Of a stretch of DNA of 64,000 nt, positions 17,862-32,800 are shown piece after piece (the stretch's first letter is position 1; each line of letters begins with the position of its first letter). The DNA is taken from assembly GCF_902459465.1 (NCBI RefSeq), contig NW_022985731.1:1-64000 (forward strand), given 5' to 3'. The notes beneath the pieces were generated by a model. The model made no database searches. It worked only from the letters and a program-made list of their open reading frames with translations, and was not told where the DNA came from. Origin of the DNA: Asterias rubens. Lineage: Eukaryota; Echinodermata; Asteroidea; Forcipulatida; Asteriidae. The translations under genes were made by a program, and so were the position numbers.

Positions 17862-20800
17862 GTGAGTGTGTTATTATTTTGTAATTTGTGTCGATAAAGA
17901 TATTTTTTCTGTACTTAGCAATGAACGGCTCCCTCTGAAATAACGTTAGTTTTCGAGAAAGAAGTAATTTTCCACGAGTTTGATTTCGAGACCTCATAAT
18001 TAGATTTGGTGGCCCCCGAAATCAAGCATCTAAAAGCACACAACCACAACTTCGTGTGACAGTTTTTTCTTCTTCAATTACTATCTCGCAGTTTCGACGA
18101 CCAATTGAGATCAAATTTTCACAGGTTTGTTATTTTGTGCATATGTTGAGATACACCAATTGAAAAGACTGGTCTTTGACAATATCCAAAGGTGTCCAGT
18201 GTCTTTAAAAAAAAAAGGAAAATAATATTATGTCCATTTTAACCAACTCTGTTGTTAGGACTGATTTATGCCCGGATGCATGTAGACAGCGCTATACTGC
18301 AAAATGTGGCTTCTTAGGCTGGAGTAGATGCACCAGATATAGGTAAGTTCTTTCTTTCGTAATTTGAAAAGGCAAAATAGCTGTGTTTACGGGACAGCCA
18401 TTTATGGTTGATTTTCCCTTCAAAATAAAAAGCATCATTTTGTATGAGACCCTGAGGCATACACTTTTTTTTCAATAAAAATGTATTGTCAATAAAAAAA
18501 AAATAAAGATGGAAAATGTACATGTCAAGGCATTGATAAAAGCTCAAAAACTGAACACTAAAAAGTATAGTTGTTATGATAAAACTAGATTTAAACAAAC
18601 ACTGATGAAGGATAAGTTAAAAACACATTAAGAACCAAACGAAAACACGACATAATGTCAAGACTTGTAACTGTAAACATGACATGCAGTATGAAAGGTA
18701 CGTCAAGCGAGGGCTTCAGTCTGCCTTGAAATATGGGCACGTCCCCATGCATTCAAACCGAGGACTTTAACAACAGGGATCCGGGAAAAAGTCACACCGA
18801 GGACGTCCTCGATTCGATTAGGTGTATCAAACCAATGGGGACGTCTAAAATGGGGTCAGTTGCTATCACAAAGAGTTGAACAAAGGAAGGTACCCGATTG
18901 CGGGTGTTTACACATTATTTGAGTACGTGTGTGTGTGGAGGAGGGGGGGGGGTGGGTCATCTGGCGTAAACAAATAAATTAATATCCTTTGTTTTTGGTG
19001 CAAATGGTCCCTTGCTACAAAATGTATGAGCGTGGATTGTTATCACCGTGCGAGACTGATTTTTGAGCTTTCACGCCATGATAGTGCACACACCACTGGT
19101 AACCCAAAGCGCAAAATTGATATACCAGCCAAATAATATTATAGTACCAGCGGAATGCGTCCACTAAGCTTTTCCCCACACGTTGTACTCGGTAAGCCAT
19201 TGATTTATCGGTCGTACGTCGTATACATGTGTGGGGAAATAAGAGAAAAGGCATCCAAACGAATCAGATTGAGAATTTGTAACTGCACCACATAATTCTA
19301 GATGATGTTCCTTCTGTAAATACTGTCTCAAAAAATCGAATATCATTATTGGTGCTGGATTCCAGGACAATTGAACAACAAAGTGATTGGGTGTATTATC
19401 TTCATGACGAATTGGTAATCCTGATCAGCTTGATGGGAAAAGCACACAATAGCATGCGTTGTGTGGGCAACCTCACCTAGGACTTCGGTCAATAAACAAA
19501 TTGGCTCCCTTCCCACAATGATGAAGTGAGCCCCTTTCACACGAGAGCAATTCAGCAAGGGTCCCTTGCTAAACTGTAGCATGGTTGTAAGATTTTACAA
19601 AATGTACCTCGTGTGAAAGGACAATAATTTTTGTAGTGTCCAGGGTCCCTTGTCAAATCTTGTCCAACATTGCTACATTTTGTCGGAGGTCCGGACCTAC
19701 GACAAAATCTTACACTGGCGGAAGTTTTGACCAAGGACGTGGGCTACATCATCGTGTGAAAGGAACCCTTGTTTATTGAACAACGTCCTATGTGAAAATG
19801 CCCATACATTACATGGTATTGTGATTGCTATCTTGTCCAACTAAGGTGATCAGGATTCCAATTCGTCGCACAAGGGTTGTTAGTTTTTTAACTTTTCAGT
19901 GTGAAAGCTAACCAATTCAGTCACACATGGTGAAACCAAATAAACAATCCAAGCTCGTAAATTTTGTAACAAAGGACCCTGGCTACTGCTTGTGTGTCGT
20001 AGGTCCGGACCTCCGACAAAATGTACCAATGTTGGAAAAGAATTTTACAAGGGACCCTGGACACTCTAAATATGGTTGTCCTTTCACACGAGGTACATTT
20101 TGTTAAATTTTACAACCATGCTTCAGTTTAGCAAGGTACCCTTGCTAAATTGCTCTCGTGTGAAAGGGGCTTTACATGCTTAGGTTGCATTTTGTCCATA
20201 CTGGAAAAGGCACGCTATTGTAGTTAAGGTTCACCATTAGTCATTTTAACTGCCCAAGAGTTGTGAAGAACCGGATGTTTTTTTTTAATGAGCATCATTG
20301 ACAACGGTTTAATGCACACCGATGGGTTTTATCGCCATGCATATTCATGACGCTGGTGCCTGCTGTCCATGTAATTACACACAAATGAATAGATTGGAGG
20401 ACAGTCTCCCGAACAGTCGATAAACCTACAGTAGTAGAACAGTATAGAGCAAGACAGCGCTAAAGAACATACTCTACCTAGCAAGAAGATACACACAAGG
20501 TGTTACCGCAAACCAAAAACATATTTATACCTCACCATGCAATGTCTCAATCATTTTATTTGTTCTTGTTTAAGTAACTAATTTTTAAAATATTTTGTGC
20601 TCCATATGTCTAAGTTTAGTTGTTATTATTTTCTCTTTTTCTGTTTATAGTGTTGCATTTTAGAATATTGTTTATATTTCATGTTAACCGCCTTGCATAT
20701 AAGGCGCTATATAAATACTCATGTGTTATTATTATTTGTATTATTGTTATTGTTAACCCCTGACGACAACTTGGACTAAAGGCCCTTTGCGACCGGATTA

Positions 20801-23800
20801 GTGAATGGTCCAGTTTATAAACTTATAACAGTTTAAAGTCGTTTGGTAATAACTATACAGTTGGAACGTTTTCAGGAATGTGAATGTTTTTGTAACTTTT
20901 TGTATTGCAAATTGGGAGGGATGCTAATGTGTTATTATGAGACACTTTGTGTTAATTGACAAAGAGTCAGTTTGAATAGCATGGACTCCCAACGAATTAA
21001 AGAAACCGAGTATTCATGATATCATGGCCATTGGTATATGTCTTACGGCATAATATATAGTGCTCAACTTAAAATAAAATAAAAAGATTGGTATGTGCGT
21101 TAGAAGAACAGCTTGACCGTTTAAATTGAAAGTCTGCCGAAATCTATATGTAGCTTTAGTCCAGAGATGGATTTCACAAATAGGGAGTTCGTCGTTCTGT
21201 CTGAGGACACTGAGCCTTAAAGGGTACGGGAACTTTTTGTAACACAAAACCCAAAGTCAACAGATTTGCGTTAAACTTTACACAGTTTGAAGATAATGAT
21301 GATAAAGCTTAAAATATTGCTTGCTGAGTTGCTGTAATTTTTGAGAAATGAGTAAAACAATGTCACGAAATAATTTGTTAATAACTCCTAAAGAGCCTTA
21401 AGACTAGTCCTAAGAGTAAAGGGCTTTCTTTGTGAAATCGATCCCAGCAGCCTTCCATAAATCATTTGTGACATTTGCTGCTCGTCCACCCGATACTCCA
21501 CATTTCTGTTGGTAGAAACACGACCCAACCCGGTAGAAGTAGTTTTTTCCACGAACGGCATGATGTGAAAACGCCCCAATCGACAGAACGAGAAGAACCT
21601 TCGTCGCGCACATGGGCTGCCGAGCCATGACATTTCAGATTTCATGGTGTTAGGTAGTTACCTACAGTCATGGTAACCAGGGAGACGAGGTAGTAATCGG
21701 TGTTTGATAAGTACCTATACTTTCGCTGACCCTTTGCTGTGGTTAACTACTAACAGAAATGTGGAGTATCGGGTGGCTCATCATCTGACAAACGCCATAC
21801 ATTTGGATCATGCGATTCTGACAAACGTTCTTCAGTCCAAGCTCGGATCTTACAATACAATACAATAATCTTTATCTTAATGGTGGTTTGCAATCAAAGA
21901 TTATAAGTGCGTTCGATTAGCTTCCCTGGGTCTATCTACCATGCGGTGCTCACCCGGGTGAGCCCCTGGCAAGAGCTAAACGAACGACCAGTCACCGCTC
22001 TAGTATTGACGTCATGCACCTGGGGCCAGCCCCAAGTGACCCACTCCACAAGCAGGGCACTGGGGGCTGACCCGGGTGAGCCCCTGGAATGACGTCAAAG
22101 CTATTCGAACGCACCGGGGTCGACCCAGGGAAGCTAAACGAATGCACCCATTAGAGCACCGAAGATTATAGAGCGCCGAAGCTGAAGCTTTATCCATTGT
22201 TGAACGTGAAATATGCATGGGTACCATTTCAGCAAGTGAATGTTTTGTTTCCAATTGATAGGAATGGTCATTGTCTGCGCTGATCTGCACTGATCTATTG
22301 TTGTATCAAAATGGCGCCCAGTGGGATTTCACATTTCAGCCCGAGTTCCGAATCTTGCGCCATTGGCGCTCTATAATCTTTGTTTGAAATTGTCTAACAA
22401 AGAGTTGTCATCCAACGCACTCCCTACTGGCTCAGTTGTTTTGTCCCGATGATGCACGAGTTATTAATTAATTTGGCGCAGTTTCAAGAATATCTGAGTT
22501 GTTTGTCAAGTTTCTTGAAATGGGCGGAGCTGGGAAATTCGGTAATAGACCTTTCCTTTGCAACGTCACAGCTCGAGTTTTTGCCAACCCAGTTTGCAAA
22601 ATATGGAAAGCCATAAATGCAAATCAAGAATCGATCGCCACTGTTTGTAACAATGCTACTAAATTAATAAAACATTGCGTTGGTTTTGTTAAAAACAAAA
22701 CAACTAATGATGAGAGGTATTTTATTTAAATGAAAGTTTGCAGAAAATGTTGAATTTTGTTAAAACATCTTTTAATACGATTAAGTGTTTAAAGCCATTG
22801 TACACTTTCGGTACAGAAAAAATAATAAAAAGTTCACAGATTTACAAATAACTTACTATACTATTCCATGAAATGCTTTACTTTTTGAGAAAACATTAAA
22901 ACAATATCAATTCTCGATATCGATTTATTTTAAACACATGTCATGACACGGCGAAACGTGCGGAAGCAAGGGTGGGTTTTTTCGTTATTTTCTCCCGACT
23001 CCGATGACCGATTGAGCCTAAATTTTCACAGGTTTGTTATTTTATATAGAAGTTGTAATACACGAAGTGTGGGCAGTGGACAATACTGTTTACCAAAAGT
23101 GTCCAATGGCTTTAACCAACATTTGGCCGACCATGCCAACCAAGGTGGTTTGTTTGTCACCAAAAGAAAGGTCTATACACAGGGTGAAAGGCATGCTGCC
23201 GTGATCACTTGCAATGTGCATTGTGTTACGTAAACGGTACGTCCTTAGCCCACGATGGGCGATTGAACCTATAGCTACACATAATAGAATCACCCGTGAA
23301 AAGCTGACGGTGATAGCGAAATGTGACATTAATTCGTCGAGAGCTAATGCAAGTAGAAGCAGTGCTGACCGGAGTACCCGAGTGCCCAGCGATGATTTTC
23401 GACAGAGACTTTATGGTACGTATAATATTGGTTCTTGCTTATGGAAATATAATTTATACGTCGACGTTTAGCAGGTTTGCTTGTAGGCACCTTTTCACTC
23501 ATTTTTACAAAAAGGGATATCTCATTGAGGTAAATTAGACACTATATTATTTCATATCGAGTGAAAAAGTGGTGGCGCCATACGGAAAGTTATCCCTTAA
23601 AAAATACTGAGCAAAAGAAAGTATATAGATTATTTTGTTTTATATTACAGAAAGAGCAATGATTTAAAAACATGAAGTTGTATAAAGCCGGCACAACGGT
23701 GATCTTGCAATATTTCTTAATTTTCCATCTACTTTTGAAATGTTTGTTTGTATGCATAATTGTGGGCCCACTGTATTGTGTCCAGTGTGTTATACTTCTC

Positions 23801-26800
23801 GTTCGCCTTTACCTGTCTTTTTATGTGTGTTTTTAGCCTTCTATTAGAGAAAGACTGTGCTATGGGGTCAAAACGATGTCGGGCCAATAACTTTTTACGT
23901 GCTTAAAAATGGCTAATTAATGACAACACAGCACGCATTAACAGATGTATAAGTATATGCTGAATTTGCATAAAGACTTTTATTTAGTTTTATAAGCACT
24001 GTGTACTCGGATGCCTTCCCAAGTTCTGTGAAGAAAACAAATCACAGGCATTACCCGTGAAGTATACATGTAATTTTGTTCACAGAAATCCGGGAATTTA
24101 TTGAGTATACAGTGCTCACAGTACACCCTTCGTATATAGAATAATAGGTGTAAATCAGTGTAAATAGCACCAACTTTCCTTAACGATGGTTTTTTACACT
24201 ACCATAATAGTACATATCAGAATCCCCTTTGACATTCTCTTAAGAATTCTTGAGATTACCAGAATGGCAAAAGGGGTATCACCACGGCACATATTGAGCA
24301 CTCGAATTGTCCATCACTGCATAAACAAGTTGTTAAGGGATTATCATTCAGCCCTTTGAACGCTTGAGTGCGTTTATCGGCCATACTACCTTTTCTTCGC
24401 ATGTCCTTCGGCCATGGAGGTAGCTACCTCCATGTTTCGGCGATCTTTTATTATTTTGGTGTAGGCCTAGCTAGGTTTTCAACGATCACGATTCGCGCCG
24501 ATCTGGACACCATAAAATTTCTTCAATGATAAAAGCAGGACTACCAACAAAATTTCCGTTTATTGCATATGGCTTGTTGCTGGTGTTCAGCTGTTGTTGG
24601 CTTATCCTGAAAATCGCGTGGACATTTTGGTTGGTAGTCCTGTTTTTATCAAGGAAGAAATTTCATGCTAAGCAGATTTTTGTGCTTAGCAGCTCTATGA
24701 AATTGGGTCCAGATCTTGAGTTAAGTCGTGGCAACCGTGTTGATTGGAACCTTTTGGAATGTTCAAAATGTTTCTACAACCATCATGATTAGTTTTCAAT
24801 CAAGGTTTTCAAAGATAGTATAATGCGCTTCATTCTGCGATTTAGTAGACTTGAAGAGAGCACAGTTATCATTACTGACAATTTGCTGTTTGCTTGTATT
24901 TTTGTTACAGGCAGTGGACACTATTGGTAATTACTCAAAATAAGTATTAGCATAAAACCTTACTTGCGAGCAACGGGGAGCTGTTGATAGTAAAACACAT
25001 TGTGAGAAACGGTTCCCTCTGAAGTAACGTAGTTTTCGAGAAAGAAGTATTTTTCCACGAATTTGATTTCGAGACCTCGTCGGAATTAGATTTTGAGGTC
25101 TCGAAATCAAGCATCTGATGAAAGCACACAGCTTCGTGTTACAAGGGTGTTTTTTCTTTCATTATTATCTCGCAACTTTGACGACCCATTGAGCTCAAAT
25201 TATCACAGCTTTGTTATTGTATGCATATGTTGAGATACACCAAGTGAGAAGACTAGTCTTTGACAATAATAGCGTCCAGTGTCTTTAAAGACAGTGGACA
25301 CTATTGGTTATTGTTCAAGACCAGCCTTCTCACTTGGTGTATCTCAACATATATGCATAAAATAACAAACCTGTGAAAATTTGAGCTCAATCGGTCGTCG
25401 AAGTTGTGAGATAATAATGAAAGAAAAAACACCCTTGTCACACGAAGTTGTGTGCGTTTAGATGGTTGATTTCGAGACCTCAAGTTCTAAATCTGAGGTC
25501 TCGAAATCAAATTCGTTGAAAATTACATCTTTCTCGAAAACTTTGTCACTTCAGAGGGAGCCGTTTCTCACAATGTTTTATACTGTCAACCTCTCCCCAT
25601 TACTCATCACCAAGTAAGGTTTTATGCGAATAATTATTTTGAGTAATTACCAATAGTGTCCACTGCCTTTAATAGCTCTTTAGAGATGCCCCCAAAGGGT
25701 ATCATAGGCGAGAATGGAAAGGGCAAACGTGGAATTTCAGAAATGGACAACATTAGTTCCACGATCAGCTACGAATTGCCAATCGTGGTGTTCGTAACGG
25801 ATCGCTCGACATTGGGAACCTAGCATTAGCAGTGACCACTGGAAGTCCAACATAATCGAATACAAAACCCGCATTGCTCAGTGTTTATTCAAACTAAAGC
25901 AGGGACCAGAATTGTACTGTTCTCAAGAATTCGCATGTGCTGCCACGCACCTAAAGCCGGCCCCAAGTCGACCTTGCGTCAACAAAAAACAGCCGGCGAC
26001 TGACTTTTCAGGATCACACTGCGCTTGAGCTAAGGCAATCTGGAACTTTTCAGTTGGCAATTGTTTACAACCTGAGCGTAAACTGCGATGATTTTAAGAC
26101 AATCTGAAACAGTCGCCGCTCGAAAAAAAAAATACAGTCGCAAGAGTCAACGATTTCAACATGTACGACGTGATCCCATTGGTCGGCATCCAATCGCAGG
26201 CTCACGGTTTCTCAGTCGTTGTGACCTACCTGAGCATATTTTGTCTGCGCGTTGCCGGTGTGGCGGTCTCGGAGCTCCGGCGTACTCAGAGCTCCAGGTT
26301 ACCAAATACGGTAGTATTACGTCATGCCGTGCCTGCGCACACCAAGCGTAAGTAGTCGATTTTAGCGCCGTGCCGAGTCGACTGACTGCTTTGCTGTACA
26401 CTCTCGTAGCTGTCACGGCGGCGCCCATATCGTGTGGTGAACGAGTTGGAGCATGGAGGTTGGAGCGTATGCGACAGATGTGAAAAAGTAATCCCGTAAT
26501 AACGTATTTAAGGAGTGCTATACGGAAGGGTCGTCTGAAAACCAAAAGAGGGTAGTGGTGGTCAAGGCTACAGTGCTGATCCAGTGACCTCGTAAATCAT
26601 CTTTAAATAAGTGATTAAACAATTGCATTGGCCTCAATGAATACGAGGAAGTGAAGTAGTATGGCTCAGTCATTTTCCTGTCCAACCCGAATCAGAAGAA
26701 AATATAAATAAATAAAAACCATTACATTGGTTTATAATGGTTGTCCGTTATAATGGATTGTCCGAAAGTACCACATAAACAAGTATTTGAGGAGCGGGAA

Positions 26801-29800
26801 TTACAAAAAAGGTTCTTCTGAAAGCCAGGAAGGGGTTTAGGTTTGCCCCTCGAAAAAGCACTCGTACGATAACAAAACAGGTCTCGAAGATTTATTCGCG
26901 GCGGTAGGGTGAGGTATCGTATAGCATGCAGAGCACCGGAGACTCACCCCGCAACGACAGCATGCTACGTCGTTTTGGAGAGCTTGGCACGCCAGAGATC
27001 CGAGACCGTAATTACTGCGTGCCGAATTCCCCGGTGACGTCACCCGGAGCTCTGAGTACGCCGGAGCTCTGAGGCCGCCACACCGGCGACAGTTTGTTGC
27101 GGGCGCAAGATATCGTAGGAAGACATGAGGTCGGCTTAATAAGTAAAACACTTTCCCATCCAACACTCTCTAGGTCTTGATTATACTCTATCTCAAATCA
27201 CCCAGTCTGAATTTTGTATATGTTATTTATCTTTCTAGATTCTGAAGTCCCTTCATCTATGTTTTGTGGTATAAAAGTTCGGTTTGCGACGTTTGCAAAT
27301 ATCCGTTTAGGTTTCAGTCATGAACTTTCTCAAGTACTTCGTCGTCGTCTTAGTCTCGGCAAGGATACCATTATCACAGTTGAGTACCGAGTCTGTTTTT
27401 TTTTTATTGATTTGGAGTTATGTTATTCCGTTTATTCAACAATTTCATCAGCAAAGGCATACATCAATAAACATAACTATGAGATGGTTGTCGCTATGAA
27501 GGTAGTTTGGATGAAAAAAAGTGATATTGGGGGGGGGGGGGGTCATGTTTTATAGACATATGGGCAAATACATTGGGTTACCAACGATGAACAACCCATT
27601 AATGTGTCTGAACAGAAGAAAAAACTATCTGATTATAGTTTGGAGAGAAACGGGATCCCGATTTTGTTTATTTTTAAAAAATTTATATAAACGTATGTAC
27701 AGCGTTATTTTTCTTAATTCTTTATTATAGAGCTAAAAACTTGACCAAGTTCGACCTGCTTCTTGCAATGCTTGAAAACCAGTTTTAATGTTATTTAGGT
27801 AAACCATATTTCCAACCCATTGTTTGCATTTTTACGGAAGTGTATGTCCGCCACATGAATTTGTTTTCTTTTTCTCACTCATCGTGTACGTATACGATGA
27901 CTTCTATACGCACACGATAGGTGATCCCATTTTTTAAAACTTCATATGGCAGCAAAACGCTTCCGTACATTTTAAACATTTCATTTTGTAACAATTTCTT
28001 GTAGGTGTACAATCTGTGGTTACACCTGTCAACAAAGCTATACGACTGATTGTGGCTTCGCTGGATGGTCAAGTTGTACTCGTTACAGGTTTGTTTGCAT
28101 GTTGGGTCAGGGACATTTTGGTCTGAACATTTTAACCTTTTATCTAAGCCACGTTCGAGTTAGACTTGATTCAAGCCCCATTCTCGTGTGAGAGGTCCCC
28201 GTAAGCATATCACACCCCAACTTACTATAAAACGACCCGTGGCATACAATACAGTGCGCGCTCGCCGTCATAATGTGGTCCCGAGAACAGAGCATTACAA
28301 AACAGTAGTTTCCTTGGGATGGCACGGGATTGGGACTTGAGTCAAGCCTACATTCGACTGGGCGGATAGGATTGCGGCTACGGCTACTGTTGCTAAGGGT
28401 GTCGATAAAAACATCATATCCAATGCAACGTATGATGACGCGGAAAATCCAGGCATAGCCGTAGCACTAGCCACCAAGTCGGATCGGCGTACAAACTGCA
28501 CACATTTTCAATAGCTCCCTTGCACTTGGCCGCCAGCATTGTAGTCTTGGCCCCAAACGTCACTAATCGAAAGCGGATACCACGCTCAGTTGTAATTTGC
28601 TACAGCAAGCACTCCTCACCAGCCTTGTGCCAAGACTACCAACGTTGCTGAGGTCTACACACAACCCCCAGCCAATCATAAGTCTTCATTGAGTTTTTGA
28701 GCAACTGGCCTGCGAGACCATTTATTGCAAGAGCCGCGTCACACTGCAGCGGTAACGAAAACGATACGATCACGACGCAAAGAGAGCGCATTTTATTGGT
28801 TGAAATGCTCCACGCAGAATACACCCAAGCTTATTCAACCAATCGAGGGCGTGCATCTTTAAAGGCAGTGGACACTATTGGTAATTACTCAAAATAATTA
28901 TTAGCATAAAACCTTTCTTGGTGACGAGTAATGGGGAGAGGTTGATGGTTTAAAACAATGTGAGAAACGGCTCCCTCTGAAGTGCCATAGTTTTCGAGAA
29001 AGAAGTAATTTTCTACGAATTTGATTTCGAGACCTCAGATTTAGAATTTGAGGCCTTGAAACCAACCATCTAAACGCACACAACTTCGTGTGACAAGGGT
29101 GTTTTTTTCTTTCATTATTATCTCGCAACTTCGATGACTGATTGAGCTCAAATTTTCACAGGTTTGTTATTTTGTTTGTTGAGATACAGCAAGTGGTAAG
29201 ACTGGTCTTTGACAATACCAATAGTGTCCAGTGTCTTTAAGAGCTTTGTTTTATGGGGGAGGGGCAGCAGTGGCAAAAGCCACCACTTCCCTCTTTTAGG
29301 TTCATTTTCTTATAGAGTTATGATCTGTGTAACTTGCGGCTAAGTTTTCACCACTTGCTGAAGACCCAAAAAGGGTCTAAAAGAGAAACTAAGTAATTCA
29401 ACGTGGCTAAGTGTTCGAATACGTGCGCGATTTGCATAGTTTATGGCGATTGGCAGTACGATCAGGGCCCAATTTCATGGCTCTGCTTACCGCCGAATTC
29501 TGCGCTTACGATCGCGATTCTCCGCTTACGTGCAAGCGCCGAATTTCTGCGCTAGCCTTATAAGCGTAGAATGCCTTTAGTAGCGTGAAGAACGCACGCG
29601 CAGAAGCCCAAATTCGCCGCTAACCCGTGAAATACGCTTGCCGTAAGCACAGAATTCCCTGCTTCCGTAAGCGCCGATTATGTGCTTACGGTAAGCAGAG
29701 CCATGAAATTGGGCCCAGATGTATACATGTAAACAATAATATCACCATGTCATGTTGAAAGATGTACACAAAAAAATCAAATTAGAATATTTAATTTGTG

Positions 29801-32800
29801 CAATAGTTTCACATCGAGCATGCGTGAGTTCATATTGAAATTATAGTTATATTTAATTTATAATTACTGTGATTAAAGTTAAGATTACATGACTTTGTTA
29901 GCATTAAATGTTAGTGATTTATGAGAATAGGCGGTCTATACGCCTCTCAATGCCAAACCCGAAACGAGGCGATGGGCGCAGCCACTTCAAGTGATAGAGG
30001 ACTTGGCCGGCTCATACCCTCAATTTGGGTAAGAATTATGACGTCATGCGTAAATATTAAGAAAGGCGTATTTGTTGGTGGAGTTTAGGTTTTGTTTGTC
30101 TGAGCCCCGTGGCCGATTTCACAAAGCAATACATTCTTCATAAGCTATTTCCATAGTGATTTTGTGATGTAACTTGACTGACACTTAACTAATAAACAAT
30201 CACGATCGAATTGGAGTTACGATCAATCTTAGGTCTTTGTGAAATAAGTACCTGGATGTAGTACCTGTACCTGGATGTGAAATACCAATAAATTGATAGT
30301 AATTGAAATGTCATTAATTTTTTGTGGGTGCATATTTTTGCAAGAGCTGACCATTGTGATTGGTTGGCTTGCCGTGTCACGGTAAGGTTCGCTACCCATG
30401 CGACTACCCAAACTACACGTACACCGAACACAATCCGTAAAATTAAATGGGAAGTTGCTATCACGCGTTCGTAAAAAAAAAGTTCAATTGTGTTTAAGGC
30501 TTTTGTTGAGAATAACAGGCCTTTTTGTTATAGTCAAATTTCGTGCGTGTCTAAAAGGTGACGTTGTCAGAGCACAACTTGCTTGCGAGATCGTTTGTCA
30601 GCAGTCACTCACTTGACTAACGAATGTTGGTCGGGCAGGGCGTACGTTTCTAATCATCGAACAACCGCTTGGATTATTGAAAGATAAAAGGCTGTAAAAT
30701 GGTGGACGGTGTGTGGATTTAGCAAGCCAGAAGAAGAAATAACCAACTACATTAATAGGTAAGACATTTTAATACAACTTTTTGGGGGAATGCGAAACAA
30801 AAAGTTTTTTTTTTATGTACGGTAGGGTATAAACAAAAACACACATTTGAAGTTTATTACATAAGTTTATTAAGTTAATAATTGTGTAGTTTATGAAGAA
30901 AGCAAATATCGCGGTGCAGTTAAAGCGGACATTAAAAATGGTTTTAAAAAATGAATGCAAGAGTCATACAAGGAATTATAATAGGCAGGTTTAGTTAGCG
31001 TAAGGTCATTACAACAAATACATAACAACAATTAAACACCTCTTTACATTTTGAACATTTGATGATTCCGTTTATTTAAGTTTGATTGTAACGAGTATAA
31101 AACAAATAACCCCCTTTTATTGGGGCTTTATTCTACATGGAATGATGTTAATAGGTTAAATAATGTTTTCGATAACCTGCTTCAAGACGAGCCGAAACAA
31201 TTTTAGCCATAAGGAAATTTTCTTGTGTTTTAATTAACAGGTGCGAATTAGGACCCGGTACATCATGGTCGATGTCACGTTTTTGATTATATTCTTGGCG
31301 CTTAAATTGGCTGATGTTCAGTGAGTACAGAACATATTCTCCAAATATTATTGGCTAATATTTACAGCGGCAATTTATTACAGTTTTTACTTAAAGACAC
31401 TGTTGCTGGCAGTGTAACCAGTTTTTGTTTCTTACCAATTCTGTAACCTTTCTTCAAACAAATTGAAACCAAAAACAACTCACGCGTAAAGCAACACAAA
31501 ATGTCATAACATAAGATTATCATACCCAGGCAAATACCTATAACTAATACGAGCCTGGGAATGTTTTTGATATGGCTCCAGGAAGTATTAACAAATAAAC
31601 ATATCAAACACTAAAAAGGTAAAACGAAACTTAACTGGACATTAAGTGTTTGTCAACAAACATAAAGCTGTTCCGTGTTGTTTTACTTCGAATTAGCCCT
31701 TCGAAGTTAAAAGTGTATCTGACTTCGAGATAGAAGACTTGTTGACCTTTGACAAACCCTTATTTTACTTTAGTGTGCATCCGTGAACCCTGAACCGTGT
31801 CTTCATTTTGACACTGACTCTTGCAGTAATTTTAAATATGAAATAAAGGTCAAAGTGTGGCTCTCAAATATGTATCATAGACATAGTGGCACATATATCG
31901 GGTTACCAATGATGCTCAACCCTAAAATGTGCTTAAAAAGGCAAACAACTCTCTGGAGAAACGGGATACTGATTTTGTTAATAAGTGTTATTTTTAGAGC
32001 TAAAAACTTGACCAAATTAGACCTTCTTCTCGCAATGCTTGAAACCCAGTTTCACTGCTATTAAGGTGACATTATTTTAAACACATTTTAAGCATTATAT
32101 TTTGTAAACATTTCTTGTAGGTGTGATGTATGTAGCTACACTTGTCCACAACGCTATACGACTAGTTGTGGCACATTTGGATGGTCGAGGTGTACTCGTT
32201 ACAGGTTTGTTTGATTGTTGCGTCCGCGGCATTTGGTCTAAACATTTAAGATTTTAAAGTCACAATCGAGTTTTCCTTGATGTCTATGTTTTTATAGGGC
32301 TTCTCGACGTGTGCTCAGACGCTTTTCAATGTAGGTACTTACATTTTATGTTTAATGTCTTGTAGTTTTAAAAGCACTGGACACTATTGAAAATTACTCG
32401 AAATAATTATTTGTCAGCATAAAAGCTTACTTGGTAACAAACAATGGAGAGCTGTGGATTAGTATAAAACATTGTGAGATACGGCTCCCTCTGAAGTAAC
32501 GTAGTTTTCGAGAAAGAAGTAATTTTCCAATAACATATTTTAATTTGATTCCAAGACCTCAGAATTAGATTTTGAGGTCTCGAAATCAAGCATCTGAAAG
32601 CAGACAAGTTTGTGTGACAAGGATGTTTCTTCTTCCATCATTATCTCGCAACTTCGACGACCAATTGAGCTCAAATTTTCACAGGTTTGTTATTTTGTGC
32701 TTTATGTTGAGATACACGAAGTGATAAGACCGGTCTTTGACAAAAATACCAATTGTGGCCAGTATCTTTAAGCTAGACGCCACTTTGGGTAACAAATTAC

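Noticed and set aside
26088-26545. Open frames of 87 and 129 residues on opposite strands
   Set aside because: They run through inverted-repeat arms, overlap each other and contain no recognisable domain.
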